A DNA stretch of 39,151 bases, from positions 84,730 to 123,880 of the forward strand of contig DVNL01000008.1 in assembly GCA_018714385.1 (NCBI GenBank), written 5' to 3'. The DNA is from Candidatus Enterosoma merdigallinarum (GTDB lineage Bacteria > Bacillota_I > Bacilli_A > RFN20 > CAG-288). Below, in pieces: positions 8,896 to 16,883 of this stretch (position 1 is its first letter; each line of letters opens with the position of its first letter). Below the pieces are notes generated by a model. The model searched no databases, was not told the origin of the DNA, and was given only the letters and a program-made list of their open reading frames with translations. The translations under genes were made by a program, and so were the position numbers.

Positions 8896-9666
8896 CTAGA
8901 AGGAGAGATCGATGTCCAAAAGCACGGGACAATGATCCGACCCGAAGACATCGTTGAGAATCTGGGCGTCCCTCACCTTGTCCTTGAGCGTTTCGTCCAC
9001 GAGGAAATAGTCGATCCGCCAGCCGGCGTTTGTCTTCCTGGCGTTGCGGAGATAGGACCAGTAGGAATACTTCCTCTCTTCGGGATAAAGAAGGCGGAAG
9101 GTGTCGACCATGCCCGTGGAAAGAAGGGCCTTGAACTTCGCCCTCTCCTCGTCGGTGAAGCCGGCGGAATGATGGTTTGAGGAAGGGTTCTTCAGGTCTA
9201 TCGGCTCGTTTGCGACGTTGAGGTCGCCGCTGAGGATGACGGGCTTCCTCTTTCTCAGGGAAGCGAGGTAATCTCTCAAGTCGTCCTCGAAGACCATCCG
9301 GTAGTCGAGCCTCTTGAGCTCCTCGCCGGAATTGGGCGTGTACAGGTTGACATAGAAGAAGGAGGGAAACTCCAGAGTCGTCGCCCGTCCCTCGTCGTCG
9401 TATTTGCCGTCCAAAAGACCATAGTGGACGGAAAGAGGCTCCCCCTTGGTGAGGATCGCCGTCCCGGCATAGCCCTTCTTCGTCTTGCTCACCGTCCAGT
9501 AGGGCTTCATCCCGTCCGGGACGAAAGGAAAGTCCTTGTGTTCTTTCTCCGTGAGCTTGAGCTCCTCGATCCCGAGCATGTCGGGGGCATATTGCATCAC
9601 CTGGTCCACAAGGCCTTTCTTGAGATAGGCGTTGATCGAATTGACGTTGAACGATATCAGTCTCAT
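8896..9666 (-). CDS. exoA: exodeoxyribonuclease III / AP endonuclease
   Basis: Exo III-family DNA repair enzyme that cuts at abasic sites and trims 3' ends. The 256 residues carry the family motifs: N-terminal RLISFNVNSINA, the metal-binding Glu in GIEELKLTE, YTPNSGEELKRLDYR, the catalytic GDLNVANEPIDL, and C-terminal SDHCPVLLDI. The ATG at 9666 is selected over an upstream extension because the real domain starts there and CGGAGGAAGG lies just before it. Its ATG overlaps the TGA of aguB (ATGA), so it is translationally coupled to the agmatine pathway genes, an unusual operon partner. Confidence 0.94.
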   Translation of the reverse strand: MRLISFNVNSINAYLKKGLVDQVMQYAPDMLGIEELKLTEKEHKDFPFVPDGMKPYWTVSKTKKGYAGTAILTKGEPLSVHYGLLDGKYDDEGRATTLEFPSFFYVNLYTPNSGEELKRLDYRMVFEDDLRDYLASLRKRKPVILSGDLNVANEPIDLKNPSSNHHSAGFTDEERAKFKALLSTGMVDTFRLLYPEERKYSYWSYLRNARKTNAGWRIDYFLVDETLKDKVRDAQILNDVFGSDHCPVLLDIDLSF

Positions 9667-10535
9667 TTTCCTTCCTCCGTGAGATCGCCCTTCAGGATGC
9701 CATCGTAGAGATCCGTCCTTCTGTCCCGATAGATTCCCCATGTCCGTCTCTTTTCCCGGATGGCTTCAAAGTCGAAAGAAGCGATGAGGATCTTTTCCTC
9801 GTCCTTTTTTGCCTGGGAAAGGATGTTTCCTTCCTCATTGGCGATAAGAGAGCTGCCGAAGAATATCATTGTGGATCCGTTGATCGTCTCGGAGCCGAAG
9901 CGATTGGATGCGATTGCCGGAACGATGTTCAGCGCCGCCTGCCCACAGATGGCGTTTGTCCAGTGGCGGCTCGTGTCTCTTTTGAGGACAGGCTCGCTTC
10001 CGATGGCCGTCGGGAAGAAAAGGCAGTCGGCGCCTTTGAGGGCGAGAAGCCTTCCTGTCTCGAGATACCACTGATCCCAGCAGATGGCGACGCCGAGGTT
10101 TCCGCATTCCTTCGTCTTGAAGACCTTGAAGCCCGTGTCGCCGGGGCGGAAGTAGAACTTCTCCTCGTAGCATTGTCCGGTCGGGATGTGGCTCTTGCGA
10201 TAGAGACCGAGATCCTCGCCGTCCTTGTCGAAACAGACGAGGGAATTGTAGTAGCAGTTTCCCGCTCTTTCGAAGAAGGAGACGGGAAGGACGACGGATA
10301 GCTCTTTGGCAAGCTTCCGGAAGTGGGCGAGGGTCGGGCTTGTCCTTCTCTCCTCGGCATAGGCGAAGAAATCATAGTCCTCGACCTGACAGAAATAGTC
10401 TCGCTGGAAGAGCTCCTGGAGGAGGACGACGTCCGCCCCCATCTTCTTTGCCTCCTTGACGAGGTCCGTCGCCTTTTTGACGTTCTTCTCGTAGTCGTGA
10501 AGGCTTTGGAACTGAATCGCTGCGATCGTTGTCAT
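9663..10535 (-). CDS. aguB: N-carbamoylputrescine amidase
   Basis: Nitrilase-superfamily enzyme hydrolysing N-carbamoylputrescine to putrescine, CO2 and ammonia. It has 290 residues. The catalytic triad is visible: E41 in LLQELFQRDYF, K114 in LYRKSHIP, and C152 in AICWDQWYLE. The CWDQWYPE-like block and ELFQ..YFCQ are specific for the AguB branch. The ATG at 10535 has GGAGGAA before it; a longer frame upstream is only read-through into aguA. The start overlaps the aguA stop by ATGA. Together with AguA this completes the agmatine deiminase route; no arginine decarboxylase or antiporter is in the window. Confidence 0.95.
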   Translation of the reverse strand: MTTIAAIQFQSLHDYEKNVKKATDLVKEAKKMGADVVLLQELFQRDYFCQVEDYDFFAYAEERRTSPTLAHFRKLAKELSVVLPVSFFERAGNCYYNSLVCFDKDGEDLGLYRKSHIPTGQCYEEKFYFRPGDTGFKVFKTKECGNLGVAICWDQWYLETGRLLALKGADCLFFPTAIGSEPVLKRDTSRHWTNAICGQAALNIVPAIASNRFGSETINGSTMIFFGSSLIANEEGNILSQAKKDEEKILIASFDFEAIREKRRTWGIYRDRRTDLYDGILKGDLTEEGK

Positions 10536-11668
10536 TTTCCTTCCTCCGGTTCGATGGGATAACGGCTCGAATAGGGGATCTCTTTCGTCACGCAATGGAT
10601 GTTCCCGCCCCCGAGGAGGATCTCTCTCGACGGGATGGGATAGATTTTCTTCCTGTCGCCATAGAAATCGCTCAGCGTCTTGAGGGCGATAGCATCCTCC
10701 TTGACCCCGAACTGGGGGAGAAGGAGGAAATCCTCGCCTTGATAGAGGTTGGCATAGCTTGCCGCAAGTCTCCTGCCTTCTTTTCTTTCGACGGCCGTCC
10801 CCGTGTTTTCGAGGCCTTCCGCCTCTTCCCTGCTCAGATAGAGGGGACCGGGCATGGGGAGGGTGAGGATCGTATAGGAAGCCCCTTCCGCATCCTTCGC
10901 CGCCTTGAGGAAGGCCATGTCTTCCATGGAGCGCCGATACTGGGGGTCTTCTTTGTCTTCCGGCACGGTGAGGGCGATGGTGCGGGGATCGAGGAAGGCG
11001 CAGATGTTGTCCACATGCCCGTCCGTCTCGTCCTCATAGAGGCCGTGGGGAAGGAAGAGGACCTGTTCCTGGCAGAGACTTTCCTTGAGGACCGCTTCGA
11101 TTTCTTCTTTCGTCTTACCGGGATTCCTTCCGGGGCTAAGAAGGCACTCCTCTGTCGTCAGAAGAGTCCCTCTTCCATCGGTGAGGACGCTTCCGCCCTC
11201 CAGGACGAAGCCTTTCTTGTCCAGTCGGGGGATCCGGAGTTCGAGAAGGACCCTTCTTGAAAAGGCATCGTCGTCTTTGAAGTCGGGATAGAGCCCGTCA
11301 AATTCGCCTCCCCAGGCATTGAAGGAGAAATCCACGCCGCAAAGCCTCCCGTCCGGGGAAGAAAGGAAGATCGGGGAGTTGTCCCTCGCCCAGCTGTCGT
11401 CATAGGGAAGGCGGAGAATCGTGACGTTCTTCAGCTGGAAACGGTGGACGACGGAATAGGGGATTCGCGGATCGATTGCGACGACGCACCTTTCGTGCGT
11501 CGAGATCGCCTTGACCAGGGAAAGGAAGCTTTCCTGAGCCGGAAGGGCCCCTTCGCGCCATGTGTCCAGGCGATAGGGGATCTGGATAAGGGTGGCCAAG
11601 TGCTTCTCCCCTTCGAAGGGGTAGCGGTAGCCGTGGACGTCCTTGAGTTCTTTTTCGATTGCTGGCAT
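10532..11668 (-). CDS. aguA: agmatine deiminase
   Basis: Converts agmatine to N-carbamoylputrescine plus ammonia. This is a 378-residue guanidino-group-modifying protein of the PAD fold. Active-site features: DSWARDNSPI (91-100), EGGS (157-160), DETDGHVDN (213-221) with catalytic H218, and the nucleophile C359 in GGGNIHCVT. It is the first gene of the overlapping aguA-aguB-exoA set. Its Shine-Dalgarno is weak (AAGGAC), and its promoter overlaps the divergent promoter of the DJ-1 operon. The pathway provides putrescine and consumes acid-stress-derived agmatine. Very secure. Confidence 0.96.
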   Translation of the reverse strand: MPAIEKELKDVHGYRYPFEGEKHLATLIQIPYRLDTWREGALPAQESFLSLVKAISTHERCVVAIDPRIPYSVVHRFQLKNVTILRLPYDDSWARDNSPIFLSSPDGRLCGVDFSFNAWGGEFDGLYPDFKDDDAFSRRVLLELRIPRLDKKGFVLEGGSVLTDGRGTLLTTEECLLSPGRNPGKTKEEIEAVLKESLCQEQVLFLPHGLYEDETDGHVDNICAFLDPRTIALTVPEDKEDPQYRRSMEDMAFLKAAKDAEGASYTILTLPMPGPLYLSREEAEGLENTGTAVERKEGRRLAASYANLYQGEDFLLLPQFGVKEDAIALKTLSDFYGDRKKIYPIPSREILLGGGNIHCVTKEIPYSSRYPIEPEEGK

Positions 11669-11703
11669 CGTGTCTTTTGTCCTTGTCGCTTAAAATGATT
11701 CCA

Positions 11704-11732
11704 ATGATTTATAATACTACAAGTATTGTCAA
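11704..11732. promoter_or_regulatory. overlapping divergent promoters of aguA and the DJ-1 operon with a small palindrome
   Basis: Minus strand, for aguA: TTGACA (11727-11732), 17 bases, AATCAT (11704-11709). Plus strand, for the DJ-1 gene: TATAAT (11710-11715) with no good -35. Between them lies AATAC-TACAA-GTATT (11713-11727), an inverted repeat touching both promoters, so one regulator could control both directions. The promoter elements are seen; regulation is inferred. Confidence 0.5.
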
Positions 11733-11749
11733 CGGAGGAGGATCAAACG

Positions 11750-12283
11750 ATGAAACTCTTGATGACCGTCACCGACGGCTACGAGGAAGTGGAAGCGATA
11801 GGAACTCTCGCCATCCTTCGACGGGCCGGACTCGATGTCACTTTCGCCTCCCTCTACTCTTCGCAGGCCACAGGGCGCTATGGGGTCCATGTCGATGGAC
11901 TGGTTCCCCTTTCGGAAGTCGATGTCGACGATTACAACATGCTGATCATCCCGGGCGGCCCGGAGTACGTCGTCGAGGAAAAGGATCCTTCTTTTTTGGC
12001 CATGGTCAAGAAGTTCTTCGAGGAAGACAAATACGTCGCCGCCATCTGCGCCGGGCCGACGATCCTCGGGCACCTTGGCCTTCTTAAAGGACGCCGCTAC
12101 ACCTGCTTCACCTCCATGGACGAGGACTTCGGCGGGACATACGTGGATCGCTATGTCGTCGTCGACGGAAGGCTCATCACCGGAAGAAGCTGCGCCGCTT
12201 CCATCGACTTCGCCCTGGCCATCGTCGAGAAGCTGCTTGGCAAGGACAAGGCCGATCGCCTCAAGGAGAGCATCTACTACTGA
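11750..12283 (+). CDS. DJ-1/PfpI family protein
   Basis: A 177-residue class I glutamine amidotransferase-like protein of the DJ-1/ThiJ/PfpI superfamily. The conserved N-terminal Glu is in DGYEEVEAIGT (about E12), and the nucleophile elbow Cys is C100 in AAICAGPTILG. GRYGVHVDG and the C-terminal TGRSCAASIDFALAIVE block match YajL/DJ-1-type members. Members are described as glyoxalases, deglycases or oxidative-stress proteins, and this cannot be decided here. The ATG at 11750 follows GGAGGAGG; an upstream non-ATG start lacks a ribosome site. Its TGA overlaps the ATG of the cvpA gene, so the two are coupled. Confidence 0.9.
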   Translation: MKLLMTVTDGYEEVEAIGTLAILRRAGLDVTFASLYSSQATGRYGVHVDGLVPLSEVDVDDYNMLIIPGGPEYVVEEKDPSFLAMVKKFFEEDKYVAAICAGPTILGHLGLLKGRRYTCFTSMDEDFGGTYVDRYVVVDGRLITGRSCAASIDFALAIVEKLLGKDKADRLKESIYY

Positions 12284-13020
12284 TGGGAATCCTGGACATC
12301 ATCATCCTCGTCCTCCTCGTTCTCTCGGCGATATTCGGCTTCATCAAGGGGTTTGGCAAATCCAGCCTGCGACGTTTTGCTTTCCTTTTTGCCTTAGCGG
12401 CTGCCTATTTCATCGGCATCCCCTGTGCGAGAGGGCTGATGGGGACCAACATCGGCGGTGATTGGCTTTTGGGGCTCTATCGCAATGTCCTTCCGGAAGG
12501 AGATATATTCGAACAGTCTCTTTCCGGTCTTTCCTACCAAGCGCAATCCGACCTTCTTTCCCAAGCGTTGGGGGAGATGCATTTCCCGTCTTTCTTCAGA
12601 GGATTCTTCATTTCTGGTGCGTTTGATCTCCACTCGGACGTCGGCAATGCCCTCGCCAGTTCTTTCAGCTACTATACGTTGATCGCTGTCTTCTTTCTCG
12701 TCTTTCTCATCGTCTTCTCCCTCGTCCTCAACCTTCTGTTCCGACTCATCGCGGAACCGATTCTCGGGGAAGACGGCAAGGGGATCGTCGGCCGCATCCT
12801 CGGCCTTCTCAAGCGGGTCTTCTACACATCCTTGCAGCTTCTCGTCCTCATGGCGATCGTCGTTTTCATCGATCAGCTTCTTTTGCGGTCGGACATTTTC
12901 GCCCTGCACGACTTCCTCTTCGAGGATCTGGGGCTTGGGACAGGGGAATTCTCCATTGGACGGGTCTTCTACGACACCGCCTATGCCCTTTTGGGCTGGG
13001 TCAGCGAGATAGGAGGGTGA
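12283..13020 (+). CDS. CvpA family membrane protein
   Basis: A 245-residue integral membrane protein. It begins with a hydrophobic helix (LDIIILVLLVLSAIFGFIKGF) followed by a Gly/Phe-rich second helix. Hydrophobic stretches follow near residues 125-155 and 185-205. The opening and the GFIKGFGKSSLRRFA motif match CvpA (colicin V production) proteins, whose exact role is uncertain though they have been linked to envelope stress. It overlaps the DJ-1 stop by one base and precedes the kinase gene by four bases, making a three-gene operon. Moderately to highly confident on family; function open. Confidence 0.82.
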   Translation: MGILDIIILVLLVLSAIFGFIKGFGKSSLRRFAFLFALAAAYFIGIPCARGLMGTNIGGDWLLGLYRNVLPEGDIFEQSLSGLSYQAQSDLLSQALGEMHFPSFFRGFFISGAFDLHSDVGNALASSFSYYTLIAVFFLVFLIVFSLVLNLLFRLIAEPILGEDGKGIVGRILGLLKRVFYTSLQLLVLMAIVVFIDQLLLRSDIFALHDFLFEDLGLGTGEFSIGRVFYDTAYALLGWVSEIGG

Positions 13021-13024
13021 GAGA

Positions 13025-14398
13025 ATGATCGTCGTTCACCATGTCGACAAATGGGGCTACTGCAACCTCGATCTCGTCGAAGAAGTTCTCGAAAAAGAGA
13101 AGAAGGCCATCGTCCTGATCGCCGGCGCTTCCTCCTCCGGGAAGTCCTTCTGTGCCGACTACCTCGCCACGATGCTCAAGCACAACGGGCATCATGCCGT
13201 CACGATCTCCCTGGACAAGTACAACGTCGGCCTTTCCGGCATCATCCCGAACAAGGTCAACGCCAACTATTTTTCCGGTGGCCTCAAGGACATGAAGACG
13301 ATCCGGAAGAGAATCAAAGACATCATCTATGACGTGCCCTTCGACAAGAAGTACGCCCCGGAGGTTCTCGACAGGATCGCCGACTCTCTCTCGGATGTCA
13401 TCGATCCCTCCTGCATGCCGACCTTTCTGAAGGGGTTGAAGGAGGAATGGGCGAAACTCAACTTCGACGAGACCACCGTCTACGACCTGAAGGAGGCCTG
13501 TCGGGACATCAAGAAACTCTGCCAGGGCAAGAGAATCCGGGCGAAGGAGTACTCCAAGATCGTCAGCGAGCGCGTTCCTTCCGACCTCATCATCGATGGA
13601 AAGGACTACGACTGCATCATCGTCGAGGGCATCTATGCCCTGGACAAGACTGTTTTGAGGGAACTTGGAAAGGCGAAGAACGTCGTCAAGGACTTCATCG
13701 CCGGCAATGCGAAATCCCTCTTTTTGCGCCGCATCATCCGCGACAGCAAGATTTCCTCCGCCTCCAATGCCTTCACCACCAAGCTCTACTTCACTTCCAT
13801 TCTGAAATCCTATCAGGAGACGATCTTCCCCAGCCGACTCGAGAGCGACATCCTCCTTTACAACGACATGGCCTTTTCCGAGATCCGGGCCGGAGATCTC
13901 TACACCACTAAGGAGGAGATACACATCCTGGACGAGAGGAAGGCAAAGAAACTTCTTTCCGCCTGCCAGGTGGAATCGTTGGCTTATCAGAAGGACACCT
14001 ACTTTACTTGCCCCGGGGAGAAGAACGACTCCCTGGTCTCGAACGTCCTGCGTCTGAGAAGCCTCTCCGAAGACGGCGGAAAGACCTATCGACCTTCCTC
14101 GCTTGTCCACAAGGGAAAGACCAAGCTCAGAAAGGACGGCAAGATCATCCGCCCCATCAATATCCTCGTCCGGGAGGGAGAGTTCGACAAGGTATGGCAG
14201 GGGGAGAGCGACTGCCTCAAGGATTTCCTCTCCGCCGGTTTCTACATCGGGCCGGTCAAATACAAGCGCAAGTACCGCCTCGACTACAAGGGCCAGAAGC
14301 TCGTCCTCAACTGGATCGAAGGAGAGGATATCATCCTCGAACTCAACAAACCCTATCGGAAGGACGTCCTGCATGAGGTGAAGAAGCTCGTCCAATAA
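13025..14398 (+). CDS. uridine kinase-like P-loop kinase fused to a CYTH-like domain
   Basis: A 457-residue fusion protein. Residues about 1-300 form a uridine kinase/phosphoribulokinase-type P-loop domain, with Walker A GASSSGKS at 34-41, SLDKYNVG as the usual SxDdfy position, and IIVEGIYAL as the Walker B/EGxxAL motif. Residues about 320-457 look like a CYTH (triphosphate tunnel) domain: CPGEK, VLRLRSLSEDG with alternating Arg, VHKGKTKLRKDGKIIRP, and YKRKYRLDYKGQKLVLNWIEG. The same order is known from plant TTM1/TTM2 and some bacterial uridine kinase-CYTH proteins. Neither nucleoside kinase nor polyphosphatase activity can be asserted; the CYTH ExExK signature is not clear. Shine-Dalgarno GGAGGGTGAG overlaps the end of cvpA. 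Confidence 0.82.
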   Translation: MIVVHHVDKWGYCNLDLVEEVLEKEKKAIVLIAGASSSGKSFCADYLATMLKHNGHHAVTISLDKYNVGLSGIIPNKVNANYFSGGLKDMKTIRKRIKDIIYDVPFDKKYAPEVLDRIADSLSDVIDPSCMPTFLKGLKEEWAKLNFDETTVYDLKEACRDIKKLCQGKRIRAKEYSKIVSERVPSDLIIDGKDYDCIIVEGIYALDKTVLRELGKAKNVVKDFIAGNAKSLFLRRIIRDSKISSASNAFTTKLYFTSILKSYQETIFPSRLESDILLYNDMAFSEIRAGDLYTTKEEIHILDERKAKKLLSACQVESLAYQKDTYFTCPGEKNDSLVSNVLRLRSLSEDGGKTYRPSSLVHKGKTKLRKDGKIIRPINILVREGEFDKVWQGESDCLKDFLSAGFYIGPVKYKRKYRLDYKGQKLVLNWIEGEDIILELNKPYRKDVLHEVKKLVQ

Positions 14399-14449
14399 AA
14401 ACAGACAAAACGAATCCATAAAATCGGATCCGCGGAGCATTTCCTAAGA

Positions 14450-14463
14450 TTGTCGATCGACAA
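14450..14463. repeat. 14-bp perfect palindrome in convergent intergenic region
   Basis: TTGTCGATCGACAA reads identically on both strands. It sits between two converging genes, with no loop for a terminator, so it may be a protein-binding site or chance. A T-rich stretch (about 14,538-14,550) nearby could assist termination. Confidence 0.4.
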
Positions 14464-14589
14464 AGTAAACGCTTAGATGATGCGGAATCTTTTGTTTCTC
14501 AAGGCCTCTTGCTTTAATAGTAAAATCCAGCTGAATTGTTTTTTTATTTTTCAAAAAGAAACTAGCGAATATTGCGACTCTTTCATGTG

Positions 14590-15783
14590 TCAGATTCTTT
14601 CCAATCCCTTTTCGATCAGGAAGGATGCAAGTTTGTCGGCATGATGCCCCTTGATCAAGAGCAGATGGTTCCCCAGAGGACGGCGGAGTATCTTCTCCAG
14701 CCCATCCGCCTCGACGACGACCTGGCTGCGGCAGAGGCCCTCCTCATGCCGGTTCTCGACGAGTCTCCCTTCCTGGAGGAAGAAATGCCCAAGGTCCGAA
14801 TCCAGACGGAAAAGGGTCACGTCCCCTTCTTCTATCTCGCCGCGGATGGCGACGCCGATCCCGGATTCGAAATGGGTGTCGAAAGCATGCTTGCGGCAGA
14901 GGGAAAGAGGTAGGGTGCAGTGGGCGAGGAGGATTCTCTTCTTGAGTATGTCCAGACGGCTGGGGTTGCACTGGAAGACGCCCTGGGAGAGGATCTTCTT
15001 GCATAGCGCCATGCCGATCAAGGACGGAATGTCGCCCTCGCAGGTGCCGACATTGTCCCCTTCGTCGTTGAGGAGGGCAAGGGCGAGGCAGGCGGTCGTC
15101 TTCAGCGTTCCGAGAAGGTCGAAGCAGCGGATGGAAAGACCGGAAAGATGCTCTTCCTCTTCGATCGTCTTCAGGGCGAGATAGAGGCGATAGGCCTTTT
15201 CGAGCTCCGACTCGGCAAAGCCTTTCGCATCGAAGTCGGAAGGAAGGTTCCCCGTCTCTTTTCTATAGGCTTCCACGACTCTTTCCATGGGGACGTCGAC
15301 GATTTCGAACCCGAAGAGGGCTTTGGCCTTGTCGGGATCCACGTCGGAGGCGATGAGCCAGTCGGAAGGCTTTCCGAGAACGCCAAGGCGGATGGTGTCT
15401 TCGACCTTTCTTTCGGCTAAGGCTTTCATCCTTGAGGAAAGATAGTCGACTGGGCCATGGAGGACTTCCCCGGGAAGGTGTCTCTTCTGGAGGAAGGCGA
15501 GGATTTCAAGCGATGCGGCGAGGGAATTGTCCTTGCCCGTCGTAAGAAGGAGGCATGGGGTCTTGATTCTTCCTGCTTCGAAGGCCGTCTTGAAGACGTT
15601 CTCGCTTCCTCCGGACTGGACCAGGATAAGGGAAAGGTCGCAATCGCGATAGAGGGAAGAAAAGTCCTCGACGAGGAGGGAATCGATCCCTTCCGCCTTG
15701 AGGGAGGCAAGCAACTCTTCCGTCTCTTTCTCGACCCTCTTGCCATGCAGGGGAGAGACGATGGGAAGGATGTGGACTTTCAT
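14590..15783 (-). CDS. L-fucose/L-arabinose isomerase-like protein
   Basis: A 397-residue protein resembling the FucI/AraA-like group (COG2407). Seen: GVLGKPSDWLIASDVDPDKAK, the metal/sugar region GTCEGDIPSLIGMAL, AHCTLPLSL, and a C-terminal beta-rich half. The N-terminal HILPIVSPLHGK matches the family's first strand. The length is shorter than classical FucI (about 590) but normal for the broader family. Activity could be sugar isomerisation; substrate unknown. The start is preceded by AAAGGAGAAG. It lies 51 bases downstream of nupQ but behind a terminator, so it is likely only partly or not at all co-transcribed with the nucleoside importer. It might act on a pentose released from imported nucleosides, which is speculation. 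Confidence 0.7.
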   Translation of the reverse strand: MKVHILPIVSPLHGKRVEKETEELLASLKAEGIDSLLVEDFSSLYRDCDLSLILVQSGGSENVFKTAFEAGRIKTPCLLLTTGKDNSLAASLEILAFLQKRHLPGEVLHGPVDYLSSRMKALAERKVEDTIRLGVLGKPSDWLIASDVDPDKAKALFGFEIVDVPMERVVEAYRKETGNLPSDFDAKGFAESELEKAYRLYLALKTIEEEEHLSGLSIRCFDLLGTLKTTACLALALLNDEGDNVGTCEGDIPSLIGMALCKKILSQGVFQCNPSRLDILKKRILLAHCTLPLSLCRKHAFDTHFESGIGVAIRGEIEEGDVTLFRLDSDLGHFFLQEGRLVENRHEEGLCRSQVVVEADGLEKILRRPLGNHLLLIKGHHADKLASFLIEKGLERI

Positions 15784-15801
15784 GTTCTTCTCCTTTCGAA
15801 A

Positions 15802-15826
15802 AGGCCAGGACTCTTTGCCCTGGCCT
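15802..15826 (-). terminator. terminator of the bmpA-nupOPQ operon
   Basis: On the minus strand AGGCCAGG (15826-15819), loop, CCTGGCCT (15809-15802) followed by TTTCG: an 8-bp GC-rich stem directly after the nupQ stop. Confidence 0.8.
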
Positions 15827-15833
15827 CTCTATT

Positions 15834-16883
15834 CTACCGCGCCGACTTGTCGTAGGGAATGCCTTCCGCCTTCGGGGCATGGCTATGCCTGGAGGCGAAG
15901 ACGAGGACGATCAGGGTGAGAAGGTAAGGGAGGCAGAGATAGAGGTCGTCTCCCCGGGTCAGTCCGGGGATGTCGGGAAGGATGCCGGAGTTGGCAAGGA
16001 CCCTTGCGAAGGCGAAGACGAAACCGCCCAGGACGATGGGAAGGGGCTTCCAGTTTCCGAAGATCATGACGGCGAGGGCAAGGAAGCCAAAGCCGATGAC
16101 CGTCGCCTCGTAGCCGATGGCAAGACAGATGGCAAATCCGCCAAGGCCGGAAAGGATGCCGGAGAGGGACGTCCCCAAGAAACGCATCCTCCCCACGTTG
16201 ATTCCGACCGTGTCCGCGGCCTGGGGGTTCTCGCCGCAGGCCCTGAGGCGAAGTCCGGTCTTCGTCTTGAAGAGGAAGAGGGAGACAAGGACGATCAAGG
16301 CCAGGATGATCGGGGTGGTCAGGAAGAAGTTCTGGAAGAACATGTTCGAGAAGAAGAAGCGGACCAGCTCGCCGACGGAGGGATCGGAGGGGAGACTGCT
16401 TTGGGGGATGGCTTTGCCGATGGAGACCCAGGCCGGCGTGCCGTCTGTCATGGCGGTCATGCCCTGGCCGAAGATGGCCCAGGCGACGAGGGTGGCCAAG
16501 GCGGGGGCGATGATATTGATCGCCGTGCCGACGATGACCTGGTTTGCCTTGAGCTTGATGGAGGCGAAGGAGAGAAGGAGGGAGGAGATCCAGCCAAGAA
16601 GGGCAGAGGCAAGGATGGCGAGAAGGACGGCAAGCTGGGCAAGGGAAGGATGGCTCTCGACAAGGGGCGTGAACATCTTGAGGACAAAGAAGCCGGCGAA
16701 GGCTCCCAGGACCATCATGCCTTCTAGGCCCAGGTTGATGACGCCGGAACGCTCCGCGCTCATGCCGGCAAAGGCGACGAGGATCAAGGGGAGAGCGATG
16801 ACGATGAGGGTGGAGAGGATCGAGGCGGCCTGGGCGACAGGGACGATCGCCGCTCCGTCCGCAAGGAAGCTAAGCATTTCCAT
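15834..16883 (-). CDS. nupQ: nucleoside ABC transporter permease, NupQ-type
   Basis: Integral membrane permease of 349 residues with about nine hydrophobic segments and the signature GVINLGLEGMMVLGA near residue 50, diagnostic of the BMP/nucleoside importer family (Bacillus NupQ/YufQ). LRACGENPQAADTVGINV is the coupling-helix region that docks on the ATPase. It overlaps the end of nupP by 14 bases and has its own GGAGGG. It is the last gene of the operon, ending at a hairpin terminator. It forms the heteromeric channel with NupP. Confidence 0.9.
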   Translation of the reverse strand: MEMLSFLADGAAIVPVAQAASILSTLIVIALPLILVAFAGMSAERSGVINLGLEGMMVLGAFAGFFVLKMFTPLVESHPSLAQLAVLLAILASALLGWISSLLLSFASIKLKANQVIVGTAINIIAPALATLVAWAIFGQGMTAMTDGTPAWVSIGKAIPQSSLPSDPSVGELVRFFFSNMFFQNFFLTTPIILALIVLVSLFLFKTKTGLRLRACGENPQAADTVGINVGRMRFLGTSLSGILSGLGGFAICLAIGYEATVIGFGFLALAVMIFGNWKPLPIVLGGFVFAFARVLANSGILPDIPGLTRGDDLYLCLPYLLTLIVLVFASRHSHAPKAEGIPYDKSAR

